Source: Marsupella aquatica
Lineage: Eukaryota; Marchantiophyta
Assembly: GCA_973895155.1 (NCBI GenBank)
Contig: OZ316892.1
Span: 21,700,001-21,764,000, forward strand
Direction of reading: 5' to 3'
Length of the DNA: 64,000 nucleotides
The stretch's first letter is position 1. The number at the start of each line of letters is the position of its first letter. The position numbers and the translations under genes were made by a program. The notes beneath the pieces are model-generated. The model was given only the letters and a program-made list of their open reading frames with translations. It had not been told where the DNA came from and did no database searches. Of the stretch, positions 48,621 through 60,608 are shown one piece after another.

Positions 48621-49494
48621 TGCAGTGCTCAAGACATGGCCAGGTGGACGCCCGCAAATTTACGAAAGGGAACATTTTTCATTTTTCTAGAGACAATTAT
48701 ACGAAGTTCAATAACATTACCTGCGGCTCTTATTTCAATTCGACTTCAGGACAATCACTCACACAGTTACTTACTGTACCGTGCAGAGATTGGTTTGCAT
48801 TTCTCCAGTAACGAGCGATTTCCATATATGGCATACCGACCAGAATTGATGCACGCCTCTGGATGTCAAAAGTATAAATGAACAGTTCAATTTGATAATG
48901 TAATCATCTTCGTAACGCTGTTGCAAAAAACCCTTTCATCCGTGCTATATGATTGATACCTTCTGCTAGCAAATAGCTCTTTCTGCCTCTCGATTTCAAA
49001 GAAGTAGATGCGATAAGAGTACATGATCGCAAAATGTACTTTTAAGAACGATGAGTCGAAAATATCTAGCTCGAGATGTGAAGTAGACGCAAGATGCGGT
49101 CCTATTGCGAGAGATATGCTTAGTAGACCCGTTCTGGAAAAAGTTTGCTTAACTAACCCCCCTCCATAATTTTCCAAATCTGGACCTTTGATGGACCTTT
49201 CGATCTCAGATCTGGACCGTTAATAGAACTCAGGGGAGAGTAATCAAGTAACAAGTTTCATTTTGAGGGTAGATCAGGCAAATACCTCTCCTATTGCAGA
49301 AGATCTAAATGTGACAATTGGTGCGAGAGAAGAAGCTCTTTACATCACTACCATAGTGCAATCCTGACATGGTCTCGAGCGGTTGCCCATTAGTAGTACG
49401 ATTGTGTCTCATAATTATGTCCCATCTATACGGTATTGTGCCGACAGTTGAACTGAACTACGAGGCGTATAAGTAGAAAATAAATACACTCATC

Positions 49495-49817
49495 CTACTG
49501 TGTGCTTTGACCGGATCACGGGTATCCATCAGTCTCTGCTGAATATTGACTGTTGATGAGCTAGTATGTGCTTTCGACCTCGACCATTCGCCTTTATAAC
49601 TGTTCCTTTCGTTCAACTACCTTCCGTCGTCCTCTATGCAGGCCTAGATATGATTCTACTGTGTGCTTTGACCGGATCACGGGTATCCATCAGTCTCTGC
49701 TGAATATTGACTGTTGATGAGCTTAGTATGTGCTTTCGACCTCGACCATTCGCCTTTATAACTGTTCCTTTCGTTCAACTACCTTCCGTCGTCCTCTATG
49801 CAGGCCTAGATATGATT
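49495..49817. repeat. 161-bp nearly identical tandem duplication
   Basis: Copies at 49495-49655 and 49656-49817 start CTACTGTGTGCTTTGACCGG and end GGCCTAGATATGATT. The only difference I see is one inserted T (GAGCTAGTA against GAGCTTAGTA). The near-identity marks a recent event. Confidence 0.96.
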
Positions 49818-51190
49818 TCTTTCAAGTCAGACTGTTTTGCTTTTCAGCAGTTTGGTCGATCGGTTCCTTGTCCTTCCAGGATATTGAGAATTGAGAAGCA
49901 ACTTGAAGTTCAGATGCTCACTTCTTTGTATCAGAGATTCACGAACATCACTGGGTTGTCGCACTGCATACATGGAATCTCTTCAAGCTATGATGCAAGC
50001 TAGACTACCATTATTGACGTGCACGATGAGAAGAGTCGTAATCTAGTAAGATCTTTCTAAATATTCCTCTGATCTCTTGGGCATTCATAAAAGTTGGCTC
50101 AGAGTAGTATCCTACCTAACCTGCAAGCCTGAGGAAGCCATTTGTGCGTGAGTGATGATAGAATCTTTGGAACCAAGAATGTGAAATCTACCCGGATCAA
50201 AATTCATGGAGTCGTAACAGCCTAAGTAACTGGGTCCTAAGCTAGATATGAGACGCAGTACGGTCATTACTACAAAACTAGAGAATGATGATAAATCTTC
50301 GGAAGCAAGTAAAGGAAAGCTGTCCAGATCATAGAGTAACAGTTCTTGAAACGTTATGGTGCTCCAAACTGGCAAAGGGACATTTTCATCCCTCCTGTTC
50401 TACAGAAAAACCCTCAACTCAATTGTGCTAGATTTTGCAAAGAACCCGATTGTTTTACTGTCTTCTCCATCCATGGTGTAAGCCACTGTACCTTGTGCTA
50501 AATGCCCTTGATGTCTAACTGTGATCTTCGAGTGACGATCCTCATAGATTTCTGGTTCTGTAAGGACATTTCTAAGCAAGAAGCTACGGTGTTCTCTACG
50601 GCATTAATTCTTACCAGCACAAGATGGGTTGCACAGTAGAGACTATAGACGAAGGCTTCTTATGATTGCTTCTTCTATGAGTGACTTTGGAGCAAATTTT
50701 CCACCAACGTGATGACTGGCATGCATAAGGGAGTCGCCTCAAAGTGTTTCAGAGGAAGATTTTGTTACTACTCTCCATTCCAAAGTGACTTTCTCCAAAA
50801 AATCCCAATATATCATTAAACTTGTCCCTTAAATCCCCGCCAACAGGCTCCGAGATCGGAGTGCACACACTTTTTCATAGATTGCAGCTTAGCCAATCGA
50901 GCCGCCAAGATTGGGTAGAGACTCACAATTTATTCACAACTTTCACATTGGAGACCGACTCTACGGCATGGTTTGAAACGAAAAACCTGTAGGACAGTAT
51001 TTCCAAGGTAATTTTGCTGATGACAATTGGATCTACAAGCCTTGCCACGCTACAAACAAATCTGCCTTGCGTGGCATCAACTAAAATGGCCCCGAGTTGA
51101 TCCAATGAACAGAGAACATACCGATTAATTACAAGAAACAAAAAACATTAAGAGTCTCTGCCGTATTAAGCTGCGATTGTAGACACGGCG

Positions 51191-53124
51191 TCAAAAGCTC
51201 TGCAAAAACGAGACCATTCGCGTAGTGGCCTTTTGTGGAGGCTTTCCAACTACCTTTCCCGAAAGAAATTCACTGACTCTTGAGCTCATCACGAGCCACG
51301 GTACGATACCAACCTGCGAAATGTGAATAATCAGTGACTCAGCAGCAGCAGCAGGAGGCAGAAGAAGAAGAACAGTGGCATGATTCTGCGATTCGCCACT
51401 TTAAAACAGATCACATTCCTGACTACCTTTGCAGAACTAGCAGCGTGGGAAACGTCACCAGGACTCTAACAAAGTCTGAGAGGAGTGTGTTGAGCAAAGC
51501 CCTGTGACTTGTAACATGAGATACAACAAACGCCGGCCAGACATCAGAATCGATATGGTAACTTTCCTAAGAAAGTATTTAACTGAGGGGAGATGCTACC
51601 AAGACATTCAGAGAGGTATCAAAGGTTCTTACCCCTATCAGGTCTCCCGAGGCATCCTTCTTTCCAATATTCAGAAAATAATCTGCATCGAGAATATACA
51701 ACCGAGTGACAATCCACATGAACTACCTCGAAAATCACTTCTAAAACGGTAAGAAAGTTTTGGCTGAAACCGTTTCGAAATGAAAACAACCAGAACAAAT
51801 TTGTTACCAGACGGCTTCAGTAAGGCCACCGGAACAGTTGCAACAGAGGTGCGCCAAAACCATAGCACCAGCAGAATGTACACAGCAGCCTGCGTAGAGC
51901 GAAGAGAGGACAGTCAAAATCGTCTAGTAAGAAACAACGGACAGGATTTGCTTAACCTCGAGGCACACGCATTCGCTAACACCAAAACGGAAAGGAACTA
52001 TTCTCTGGTATCTTAGCAAGGTTTATCAATTGAATGATCTACTAAAATACAGTCTGGAAAATTTGCAGACATACCTTTAGAGCCCGGTCTAAAATGGTGG
52101 AGGATGGAAACCTCCAGCTTTTTGGAATAGATAACTCCTGTCTTACTGGAAACAGATGACAGAATGTTAAGCTAATCAAAAACACGTAGAACTTAAATGA
52201 CAGACAGATCTAAATAATTACAGAAAAGGTCTGTTATTACAAATTCTACGCCCCAGAGATTATCTCGGAGTCAGAAACGACGAGAATATCAATCAAAACA
52301 TTGGACCGCCCCCCTCCCCAACAATGTGCTTTGCAGCCTGTGGACTTACATTGAGCAAGCTCCTTCTCCTTGACAGCAGCTTGACGCTTCAATTTGGCAG
52401 ATTTCGCAAACGTAGCCGGGCTGCAATCGAGCAACTTGACCACTTAGTACAAAATTTTGCAACTGTTTTCTCACTCCTCCCCAAAGCACATTCAAAACTG
52501 TACTGAGGCACCCTTACTATCCGCAAGCTCCAACAGAGGATGTCAGGAAAGGCTATTTACGTTGACAGCTCATTCGCAGATCTATTCAGCTCTTTGATCT
52601 CTTTCAGTAGTAGACGCTCCTGCGGTGTTGGCCCGTCGCTCTACGAGAGGAATACCCACAAAAGTCAGACAGTAGAGAATCTAACTGCAGGAAACTTGGC
52701 AAGCGATGTAGGACTGAATTAGGGTTCGCCCAAAGGCTCTTCGACTATCCTCCAACTCAGGAAGACCTCAAATATGATAAAACTTTATTTGTGGCTAGCG
52801 AGAATTGCGCAGAATCGCTGCACGAGGACAACGAGCTGCATTGCCGTTCTTTCCAAATAAAAAGAATTTCACTTCACCTACGTATTCATTTGACACATGA
52901 CTCACAAAGTCGGGAAACTCAAGAACGTAGAAACCCTTGGTGAAAACAGAAACAAGCCTCTACATGTCCCACCCAAAAGTCGCAAGAAATGACGAGCTTA
53001 GGAATACTTGGACTCGTCAATTACTCACGGGCGCAATTCGAGCGTACAGCTTGAGGGTCACATGCAAGGTGAAAAGCAGAGCGAATATCCCAACAGCTGC
53101 CGCAGTGGGAGCTTCTTCCGTCAT
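51191..53124 (-). CDS. GET1: GET1 / WRB-type receptor subunit for tail-anchored protein insertion (CHD5 domain)
   Basis: Seven exons (minus): 53124-53029, 52640-52561, 52420-52350, 52145-52075, 51889-51808, 51682-51633 and 51313-51191. The phase closes to give 190 aa. GET1 is the ER-membrane receptor that accepts tail-anchored proteins from the GET3 ATPase. Hallmarks: a short luminal start and a first membrane segment (AAAVGIFALLFTLHVTLKLY), then a cytosolic coiled coil (ERLLLKEIKELNRSANELST, ATFAKSAKLKRQAAVKEKEL). A second membrane segment carries VLWFWRTSVATVP, where plants have CWFWRTPVATI. A last segment, VGIVPWLVMSSRVS, matches plant VGIIPWLILTTRVS. Exon 4 is divergent. Upstream in-frame ATG 53211 is possible, but the ATG at 53124 gives the normal short N-terminus. 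Confidence 0.9.
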
Positions 53125-54719
53125 GCCTGCACCCTGCCTGCAGCTGTGCTCATCCGTGCTGAAACCCAACAATGGCCGAATGCGGAGATCCAAGATTGCA
53201 AGAGCTTGCAAGGCTATACAAGTGCTCGAGGGGTTGAATTCTCAGAGGAACTCCAATTTCACAAAATTGAAGCCCATATGGATCCAAATCGCTCCAGACA
53301 GACTTTTCTCACTGCAGAGAACCCCTTTTCTGCTTATATGGTACATATTGCAGTGAAATGTGACAAGAAAAGCGATCTTTGGAAATTAGTAGATATTACA
53401 ATTCTCAACGAAATCTCGCTGGAAATATCTTTCCAAGGTGCTGGGCCCAAGAAAAGATGATTCAGTTGGATATCAAGAGAGATTGTCTAAGAAAAAAGGC
53501 TAAAACATTTTGGTTATATTATATAGCACTACCACAATTTTCCAAGAGGTCAAGTTAAGGGTGTATAATCATGATCATGCACGATCTAGAATGAAACCCC
53601 TACAAGGTCACCCTTGGGGCATAATTGAAGTTGGCGGTGTGGGTGAAAAATGGAGATTGGGGGTAGTGTGAGTCACTGAAATGGCGCAGCATGGGCTTCG
53701 AATACTGAGCGTGACTTGGATGCACTCAACTCTACTTTTGTTCAAAGGCGCGCTCTCAGGCTAATTGCTGAAACCTGTTTCGCGAAGAAAGGGAAATTGT
53801 TCACCCAATCTACAGTCCATTTAACCAATTCAGCCAAAACAGGGAACCAAAAGTCTGTATATCTCGATTCACATGTGCAATAACTCATCTTGATCGTCCG
53901 TCTCAGAACGTCATAAACTTCAAGACGATCCCTTCTTCAGCTCAAAATTACACAAAGCAAAAGTCTCGTTGATAGATCTATGAGTTTCGTCTGATTTATT
54001 GAACAATTCTTTAATTCGGAACAACGTCTCATCTTGAGTGCTAGCTTTAAACACAAAAGTTTGTACGTTCTTTGGACCGTGCCATGAAGGTCCTCTTCGA
54101 TAATGCTTGGGTAACTTGGGTTCCCTTCAATGACATGGAGACTTCCTCATCCACGACAAAAAGAATCACAGCCCCCATAAGTCAGAATCCGACGGTGTTC
54201 CTAAGTCTAGGGTGATCTAATGGCCAAAAATCAATATAGGAAAGATAGATAAGGAATCTTCATAGCATCTATCCTTGACACGAGGTGACATTCCTAACCA
54301 TAGCTAAAAACAAAAACACTTAAAAAAATTACTCTGGTCACAAGGCCTCCCTTGTCTCACCCGACAGGAAGCTCCTCTGGGAGGGAAAAGTAGAGAAGCT
54401 GATTTGGAGGCAGGAGTGGCAGACCACGTGGTACACTCTACACCATCGCCAGTGGATTGTGGATTGCAATCTCTTGGCCTGGATTGCATGTTCATGAATA
54501 ATTCAGCTCGCCCACCCTGGATAAGGAACCAGTTCAACATACCAAATTACTGTACTCTGCTCATCATCGTCAGGAGAAGCTCGAGAATTCTCCTTTCGCT
54601 TCTCGTCTCGTCAGCTCTTTCCTTTCCACGTGAGCCCAAAGGCTCCGTCATAAACACAACACCAATCTGTTACACAATACCAGCGCAGGAAATGGTGAAA
54701 CCCGAATGGTGAAACCAGT
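53125..54719. other. GET1 upstream region and intergenic DNA
   Basis: Presumed GET1 promoter and 5' UTR next to 53124. No other gene is recognised. Long plus-strand frames at 52937-53460 are antisense to GET1 exon 1 or non-coding. Confidence 0.45.
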
Positions 54720-54723
54720 TCAG

Positions 54724-54797
54724 CGCTGTCAGGATTCGAACCCTCGACCATCCATTACTCGAGTATACGAGACCGTCCGTCATTTCAGTTGAGGACA
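54724..54797 (-). pseudogene. tRNA-like sequence (probable tRNA pseudogene or SINE head)
   Basis: On the minus strand a perfect RNA polymerase III B box (GGGTTCGAATCC) lies about 60 bases after a CTGTCCTCAACTGA start. CTGTC near the 5' end can pair with GACAG at the 3' end. A short anticodon-like stem CTCG/CGAG surrounds TATACT. The T stem is mispaired and no proper D arm is visible, so it is not a functional tRNA. Confidence 0.45.
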
Positions 54798-56084
54798 GAA
54801 ACTCCACGTGGCATATGGTCTCCACCTCTCTGGCAGCTCAATATACTGGGTTACAATGCTGTGCAGCCCTGTAAACTGCCCAAAGATAGAGTACTTGGCC
54901 ATATTGTTTTTGACGATTTATAGTGGTTCTTTATTTGCTGATTATAACCACCTTAAAATCCCTTCAAAAAAGTTCTCTTTATATTTTTCTGTATTTTATG
55001 GAAGAGTTAGTGCCCATTAGAGGCTCTCCCAGGGCATTTTGAGATTTGTCCTTGAGTTGTGTTGGTTACACTAGACACTCTGGCAGGTCTACATGCTGGG
55101 TTATGGTGCTGTGCAACCTCTAAACTGGGCAGAGAGAGACCACTGCAATGCCATCCTAATTTGGGCAGTAAATGAATACTCATTCCATTTTTGGACCTAA
55201 TTAACTACATATTTTTGGGTCCTTGGGAAACCAGGAATATTCCTAGCAAGGTAAACTATTAGAGCCTCTCAAAGTTTACTTAGGGATGATGGGTTTTGGC
55301 CAAAAACAACTGGCCATAGCTTTTTCACAGGGTTGTGTAAAGGTATTAATATTTGTTTCACTAGTTTCTAGAGTGACTTATGGTCATGATATATGACCAA
55401 TCTTTATGGAAAAAAGTTATAGATCATGAATTTGGTGGTCCATAATTTTTTCTGTCCAGAACCTTGATGAACTACTGAGGTAAGGTCCATCCAATTTTGA
55501 AGTTTGAGACCCCCTATTGGAGATATTCAAGTACGCTGTTGGGGACATTGAAGTGAGACCACCATTAGGGACAGTCAGGTCTATTATCCAAATTTGAGGT
55601 TTGAAACCTCTTATTAGGGACATTAAGGTACAGTGAACTGTGACTAAGTGTAGGCGCCTGCAAAGACACCACCAGCCAGCACTTATCCTTGGAATGCACT
55701 AAGCTACAAGTGCATGGGACACCATTTATGCACTTCCTAATATCCATTATCTAATAAGTGTATGTGAAGTCACTTATGCACTTCACCTGTTTGTTGTCAG
55801 GTTACAGGCATAGAATTTGTCATGCCCAGAGCCCTCATTTTGCAGATTTCAATTGGATAAGTGCATGAAACTTCTTTGTGTAATTGTTTATTGCACTCAT
55901 CAATAAATGCTCTTTATGTATATATTTTGCACTAATTGATAAATGCATGTGTATACTAATAATTGGAAATGGAATTCTTTGTTTATGATTTAATGTCAAT
56001 ATTTTGACGGTCAGTGAGGGTCATTTGCACTTATGCAAGCTACAATTTCTGGTGCATTTACAAAGAGAATACTTACAATATTAG

Positions 56085-56155
56085 GGGACAACATGATTGA
56101 CCTATACTAATCCATGAATGCACTTATCCATGTTGCACTTATACTCTGTTCAGTG
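56085..56155 (-). repeat. Inverted copy of the CATGGATAAGTGCA minisatellite
   Basis: Read on the minus strand, ATAAGTGCAACATGGATAAG, TGCATTCATGGATTAG, TCAATCATGTTGTCCCCTAA and TATTGTAAG follow the same order as a unit of the 40019-40375 array. Only one clear unit is seen. Confidence 0.75.
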
Positions 56156-56689
56156 TACTGTTGGGGACATGCAGGTGAGAGCCACTAATTAAGGAACTTC
56201 AGGTACACTATTGGGGCATCTCAAAGTCTGGCTTTAACAAGATCAGGCCCTCCAGTATTAGTATTACGGGAGCTCCCGGAAAAGTTATGGGAGCCGATCT
56301 TCAACTACCATAAAGAAAGCCCACGGACTCAACACCTAACTCCGTAAATTTCTCACAACTTTAGGCCCAAATCCAAAAATCTCAAACTCAGGAGATCCAG
56401 AAAGTCACAACCAAAGGCACATGGGTTTTGTGTCTAATGTGGTGATGGTTGTTACATTTGAGATGACGGCTGATCAAGAATGGAGGAAAAAATATATAGG
56501 CCATGAGACAAGGAGAAAAAAATAATAGAGGCCTTGAGACAAGTGGGGCCATAACTCTTATGGGGTGGGTCAATGCTACCTCCCCCACATTTTTTAAATT
56601 CAAGTGTGTCTGTCTCTTAACCATAGTTGTGAGATATATCACAAATACTTAATTTTCACCAGTTACCCAACTTTGAGAGGCGCCCTATT

Positions 56690-56745
56690 GGGGACATTTA
56701 GGGACACTAGTAGGGGACATTTAGGGACACTATTAGGGGACATTC
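56690..56745. repeat. Short tandem repeat (GGGGACATTTAGGGACACTA)
   Basis: GGGGACATTTAGGGACACTA occurs near 56691 and 56714, and a partial copy GGGGACATT follows near 56737. Related TTGGGGACAT pieces are scattered back to 55510. Confidence 0.85.
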
Positions 56746-57422
56746 ATCGAGTCCAGCGCCGAATCCGGCTCCAAGTCGATTCCACTCCTTTCGAGGGAAG
56801 AGCTCACGAACGATCTCGGGAAAGACATCGCTCGCGGCTGTCTCGTCTTCGTTGGTGGTGCGGTGGCAACACAGCCTCCGAGTGCGGTGGAGAGTGGATG
56901 CTTTCAATGTCCGCTGGTCGATTCCATTCAGGAACTGGGCGAAGATTTGGCGAATGGTGCGGCCACGTTTCCGGCACAGAAATTGCCTACTGCGGCCTAC
57001 CTTTCGAGACGGATAATTTGGATCGAGGAGAATGTTTCATTATTGAAAGGTTGAGATCGCGCTGCGCCGATTCTTGATGCACAAGAAAGCGCCTGGCGTT
57101 GTTGGGCTGCGGCGGGCTGGTTGCGGTGATTTGTGAGAATCTGTACCTTGCATTCCGAGACCTTGCCGATTGGTGAACTCCGGATGCGGGTCTGGGATCG
57201 GAGTGAGAGAGAGAATAGAAAGAGCAGTGCGGGTTTGGAATGAGAGTTAAATAAGGCGAAGCGAAGCGGAGTTTCGGGGTTTTGAAACGATTGAATACTC
57301 TCTGGGTGAGTGAGGAATTCTCTTGGGAGTTGTGGGTGGAAATTGGCGGACAGTCTTTGCCTCCGTGTCCAAGGAGGGCTTGGAAGAACTTAAGTGTCGT
57401 CGATTAGGGGATTGTTGCAGCG

Positions 57423-58259
57423 ATGGCTGCCGCAGCAGTCAGCTGCAGCCTCGTATCTCGAGGCTGCTGCCTGAACAACCAGGCTGTTTCTGTACAATCA
57501 GCAGTTGTCGGGGGTAGTAGCATAGGAAGCAAGTCCTTTGTGTGGGATCCCCTCCATAGACGGCATGCCCTGCTCCGGAGCAGCAGATCCGCTTATCTCT
57601 CTTCGTCCTTAGCTCCTTCCACTTCTTTTGCTTTCAGCCGAGATATTACTGAAACACGGAGGACTTCGGGACTAAAACTGGCTGCCCCGAGAGCGAGCAG
57701 GGGAGACGAGGAGGAAACAGAGCATATGACTGAAATCACCGAAATTGAAGGTGAGGGCAGGTTGAATTCCAATGTAGAGAAATCTCCCGAGACCTCGCAA
57801 AGTGTGTGGTCTCGCATTCTAACATCCTCTGCGAAGCCGGCAGTAGTGGCGGTGATGATGGCGCTGCTTCTAGCTCAACCCGTTGAGGACGCGTTCGCGG
57901 CCAGTTCAGGCGGGAGAATGGGAGGGAAAGCGTTCTCGAGCCCTCGTCCATCGGCCCCAAGCCGGTCTTACTCAGGAGGAGGTGGAGGAGGAGGAGGAGG
58001 TGGAAGAGCATACTCTGGAGGAGGAGGAGGAGTCTACGTCGCGCCTCCGCTTTACGGATCGCCCTACGGCTTCTCCCCGTTCGGCTACTCCCCGTTCTAC
58101 GGCGGCGGCTATGGCGGAGGATTTCTCGGTCCTTCAATCGGCTTCGGTGGCGGGGGCACCATAATTCTTGCCATGATTGCGTTTGCGACCTTAAGGGCTG
58201 TCTTGGGCTTCGTCAGAGACCGGTTTAGGGGAGATGAGGAGGACCGATTTGACGATTAG
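57423..58259 (+). CDS. Glycine-rich chloroplast membrane protein
   Basis: A single-exon frame of 278 aa with a good-context ATG. The first about 80 residues are Ser/Arg/Ala-rich with few acids, as in a chloroplast transit peptide. A hydrophobic stretch (PAVVAVMMALLLAQPVEDAF) ending in AFAAS resembles a thylakoid-transfer signal with a cleavage site near residue 160. After it come SGGRMGGKAFSS, a poly-Gly block, and a Gly/Tyr/Pro/Phe-rich region (YGFSPFGYSPFYGGGYGGG). A second membrane helix (GTIILAMIAFATLRAVLGFV) and a charged tail, DRFRGDEEDRFDD, close the protein. The SGGRMGG..FSS start resembles that of DUF1517/FLAP1-type plastid proteins, but the long DUF1517 body is absent. The function is unknown to me. 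Confidence 0.85.
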   Translation: MAAAAVSCSLVSRGCCLNNQAVSVQSAVVGGSSIGSKSFVWDPLHRRHALLRSSRSAYLSSSLAPSTSFAFSRDITETRRTSGLKLAAPRASRGDEEETEHMTEITEIEGEGRLNSNVEKSPETSQSVWSRILTSSAKPAVVAVMMALLLAQPVEDAFAASSGGRMGGKAFSSPRPSAPSRSYSGGGGGGGGGGRAYSGGGGGVYVAPPLYGSPYGFSPFGYSPFYGGGYGGGFLGPSIGFGGGGTIILAMIAFATLRAVLGFVRDRFRGDEEDRFDD

Positions 58260-60608
58260 AACAATTGTGGCTTTAAATTGAAGGATTGTACGTGTACGAG
58301 AGATCGGCGGAAGGTGCTCACAAATGACACCGCTAGTGTAGGGTTTAGTGAGAGGCACATCAGATTCCATCCGCCCGCGCTTGAAGAGTAATGCAATTGC
58401 GCTTTGGTTAGGATGAGTTTTGGTCTGCTGGTTTGAATTTAACTGTACGTATTGTATCATCAGTATATCTTTTTAGAAGTCTTAATTCAGTATTCTCACG
58501 GGAAGTTGTTGATTTGGTCTCGCCAGTTGACATGATGTCATTGTGCTATGGTCTATTTGAGAAATTTGACTGCTCTTCTGGAAGCGTGTCACGCTCTTCC
58601 TGTATCTACAGTATTGTACTGCTGCTCCAGAGCTCCGAGACCGAACCCAGCTATCCGCCTGGAAGCATAGTTGGGACAGACGTCTTACCTCTGCAAAATC
58701 TCGTTAGTGCTGACAACATTGAATACGGAAGTGGGAACGACTGGTCCATGGTACGAGGCCCATGGACTCGTGAGCTAATTGGTCTGCTGTAATTCCCCTG
58801 CTCAACACTGTTTTGCTCCATTTTTGCCATTCTGCAGTTCTCCGTTGTTCCGGACCTGAATGGAATTTCTGTAGACGACATGAATCGGTATCTCGAATTC
58901 TTTGTATGTCCTATCTGCCTCCAAGTCAGATAGTGGGTTAGTCTAGAGTGATCCGTTGGCAGTTTGCACGGATTGACGATCTCTTGCAGTCATTCGCGCA
59001 ACTTTTTTCTCGATGTTCTCTGTTGTTTTGGTGGGGATGATAGCTCTTGTGAGGAAGATCGTCGGTTCTTCTCCACTGCATGCACACTGTGGTCTTCTAG
59101 TGCTATCAATTTCCGCCTCCGTAGCGGATTTTTGTACCAAAGGGCACGTTTTGTCCATGTCACACTCGGCAGATTTTTCCTGTCTTTGTCAAATTTAAGA
59201 TTGACTAGTGGAGTGGATGTGGAATCTACATCCCTATTGAGCCGTATTCAAGCTTTGAATGACTTGGGCAAGTGTGTCCAATGAGAAAAACTCTGGGATG
59301 TATTTTAATCAACGATACAAGGATTTGGAGGCTTGGGTTGAGCCCGTGCAGAAATTGAGGGTCCTTCACCATGCAGACAAGGATCTTTGGCCGTTTGAAA
59401 ACTGGGAATCACGGCTAGAGCTTTGCGTCAAATGAAAGAGAAGTTTCGTTTCTACGTTACAATTCATTTGGTGGATCAGAAGCGGACATTTTGATCAGTC
59501 TCTGTTCACGTGATCTTGGGATTTCCTTTATAATCACCATCATTTCAAAAATTGATGGCATCACATTCTTTGTGCCAAAAGCTAAGTCGTGTACAATTTG
59601 ATGGCATTTACCGCAGTTTACCTTCGAATCGCGCAGGTACATAATTAATCAGATATGCACGACGTGACGGTGAACGAGACATTTTATGTCATGTTTTCGC
59701 GGAGCCTATCAGTTACTTGTGTCACTCTTAGGTACCTAAGCAGTGACGTCGCCAGTGTAGGCGAGACTAACAGATGCTGGGAGATTCCCACTGCCACCTT
59801 GCGGGACGTCCACCGATGCAACCCTTCCCCTTTACGCTGTTTCTAACACGTCAGGTGAGGAGAATTTGCCCGTCACAATTCATCATTCAACATAGATACT
59901 CCAAGTTTTCAGGGATGCAAAATGATTTAAAGGCGGAAAGTGAGAACAGGTTTTACTTGCACTGTGCAGTTCGAGTCCACGCTGTTGACAAACATTCTCA
60001 GTATAGGAGGAAAACGATACACGAAGAAAATCACGTCGAGTGTCTCGGCGAGACATTTTGGAGAACAGAAAGAAGCACAACTGAATGCTTCACTTGCGAA
60101 CGCAGAAGTTCATAGCACAGTTGGAAGCTGTCTTAAACTACGTTGTTTGCATAGCTGCAGTACCAAACTTACCAAGCTGGGGGGACTGGAAGCGTGTAGA
60201 AGTAACGGCCATGACTGAGATGGAACGAAGCAAAAACAGATGCAGCATCCAAAAGAGAGAACAAGGGATTCTATCAAAAACGTTGATAATCGATAAATGT
60301 GATCACAAATCAGCAAATGGTAGGTTACGGGTTGCGATGTTGGCCAGTTATCAAAACCTTCTGTCTCAACCATGGTTGTGAAAGCAAACACCCTTCCAAA
60401 CTCTACAGTAATTCAGGCAGCAAGATATGCACATTTATAGCTCATTTAATGCTCACTCTCAAAATGCCGAAGCGAAGATGGCCAGACGACGACATTCAAC
60501 CATTGAACAATAACCTTAAAAGCCACTTGCTCAATCGGAGTGATAGTGACCACTTGCTCAATCGGAGTGATAGTGACACTAGCATCAAAGTACATCATCA
60601 TAATCCAC
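58260..60608. other. Gene-free DNA between two convergent genes
   Basis: Contains the 3' UTR of the glycine-rich gene on the left and of the methyltransferase gene on the right. Frames at 58433-58792, 58964-59284 and 59774-60115 have no recognisable domain. At 60527-60580 a short unit (CACTTGCTCAATCGGAGTGA) is duplicated in tandem. Confidence 0.5.
60527..60574. repeat. 27-bp tandem duplication
   Basis: CCACTTGCTCAATCGGAGTG followed by ATAGTGA occurs twice in a row, just past the 3' end of the methyltransferase coding region. Confidence 0.92.

Larger units (their letters stand above)
47683..51190. other. Gene-free DNA with local duplications
   Basis: No protein gene is recognised. Frames such as 48636-48881, 48887-49177, 49707-50003 and 50112-50375 lack known motifs. 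The region contains three separate local duplications, listed individually. The right edge is the 3' flank of GET1. Confidence 0.45.
54798..57422. other. Repeat-rich intergenic DNA and promoter of the glycine-rich gene
   Basis: The stretch has several diverged repeats. TGGGTTACAATGCTGTGCA at 54847 recurs as TGGGTTATGGTGCTGTGCA at 55095. TATTGGGGACATT-type sequence recurs from about 55510 to 56750. GTGCA/TAAGTGCAT motifs are frequent in 55690-56150. A plus-strand frame at 56604-57077 and an overlapping one at 56863-57054 show no known domain. The last about 350 bp, with GAGAGAGAG tracts, are likely promoter and 5' UTR of the next gene. Confidence 0.5.

Noticed and set aside
51421-51500. Extra GET1 exon on the minus strand
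   Set aside because: A plausible-looking stretch (VLVTFPTLLVLQ) exists, but including it breaks the phase into the last exon. Exon 6 joins exon 7 directly in phase after ATAGGG.
56604-57077. 157-codon plus-strand frame
   Set aside because: Its start lies in repeat sequence (GGGGACATTTAGGGACAC) and the rest shows no domain. Another frame over the same bases is equally open.
57736-58137. 133-codon minus-strand frame across the glycine-rich gene
   Set aside because: It is the complement of GGA/GGC-rich codons, giving Leu/Arg/Ser runs. The plus-strand frame has targeting signals and membrane segments.
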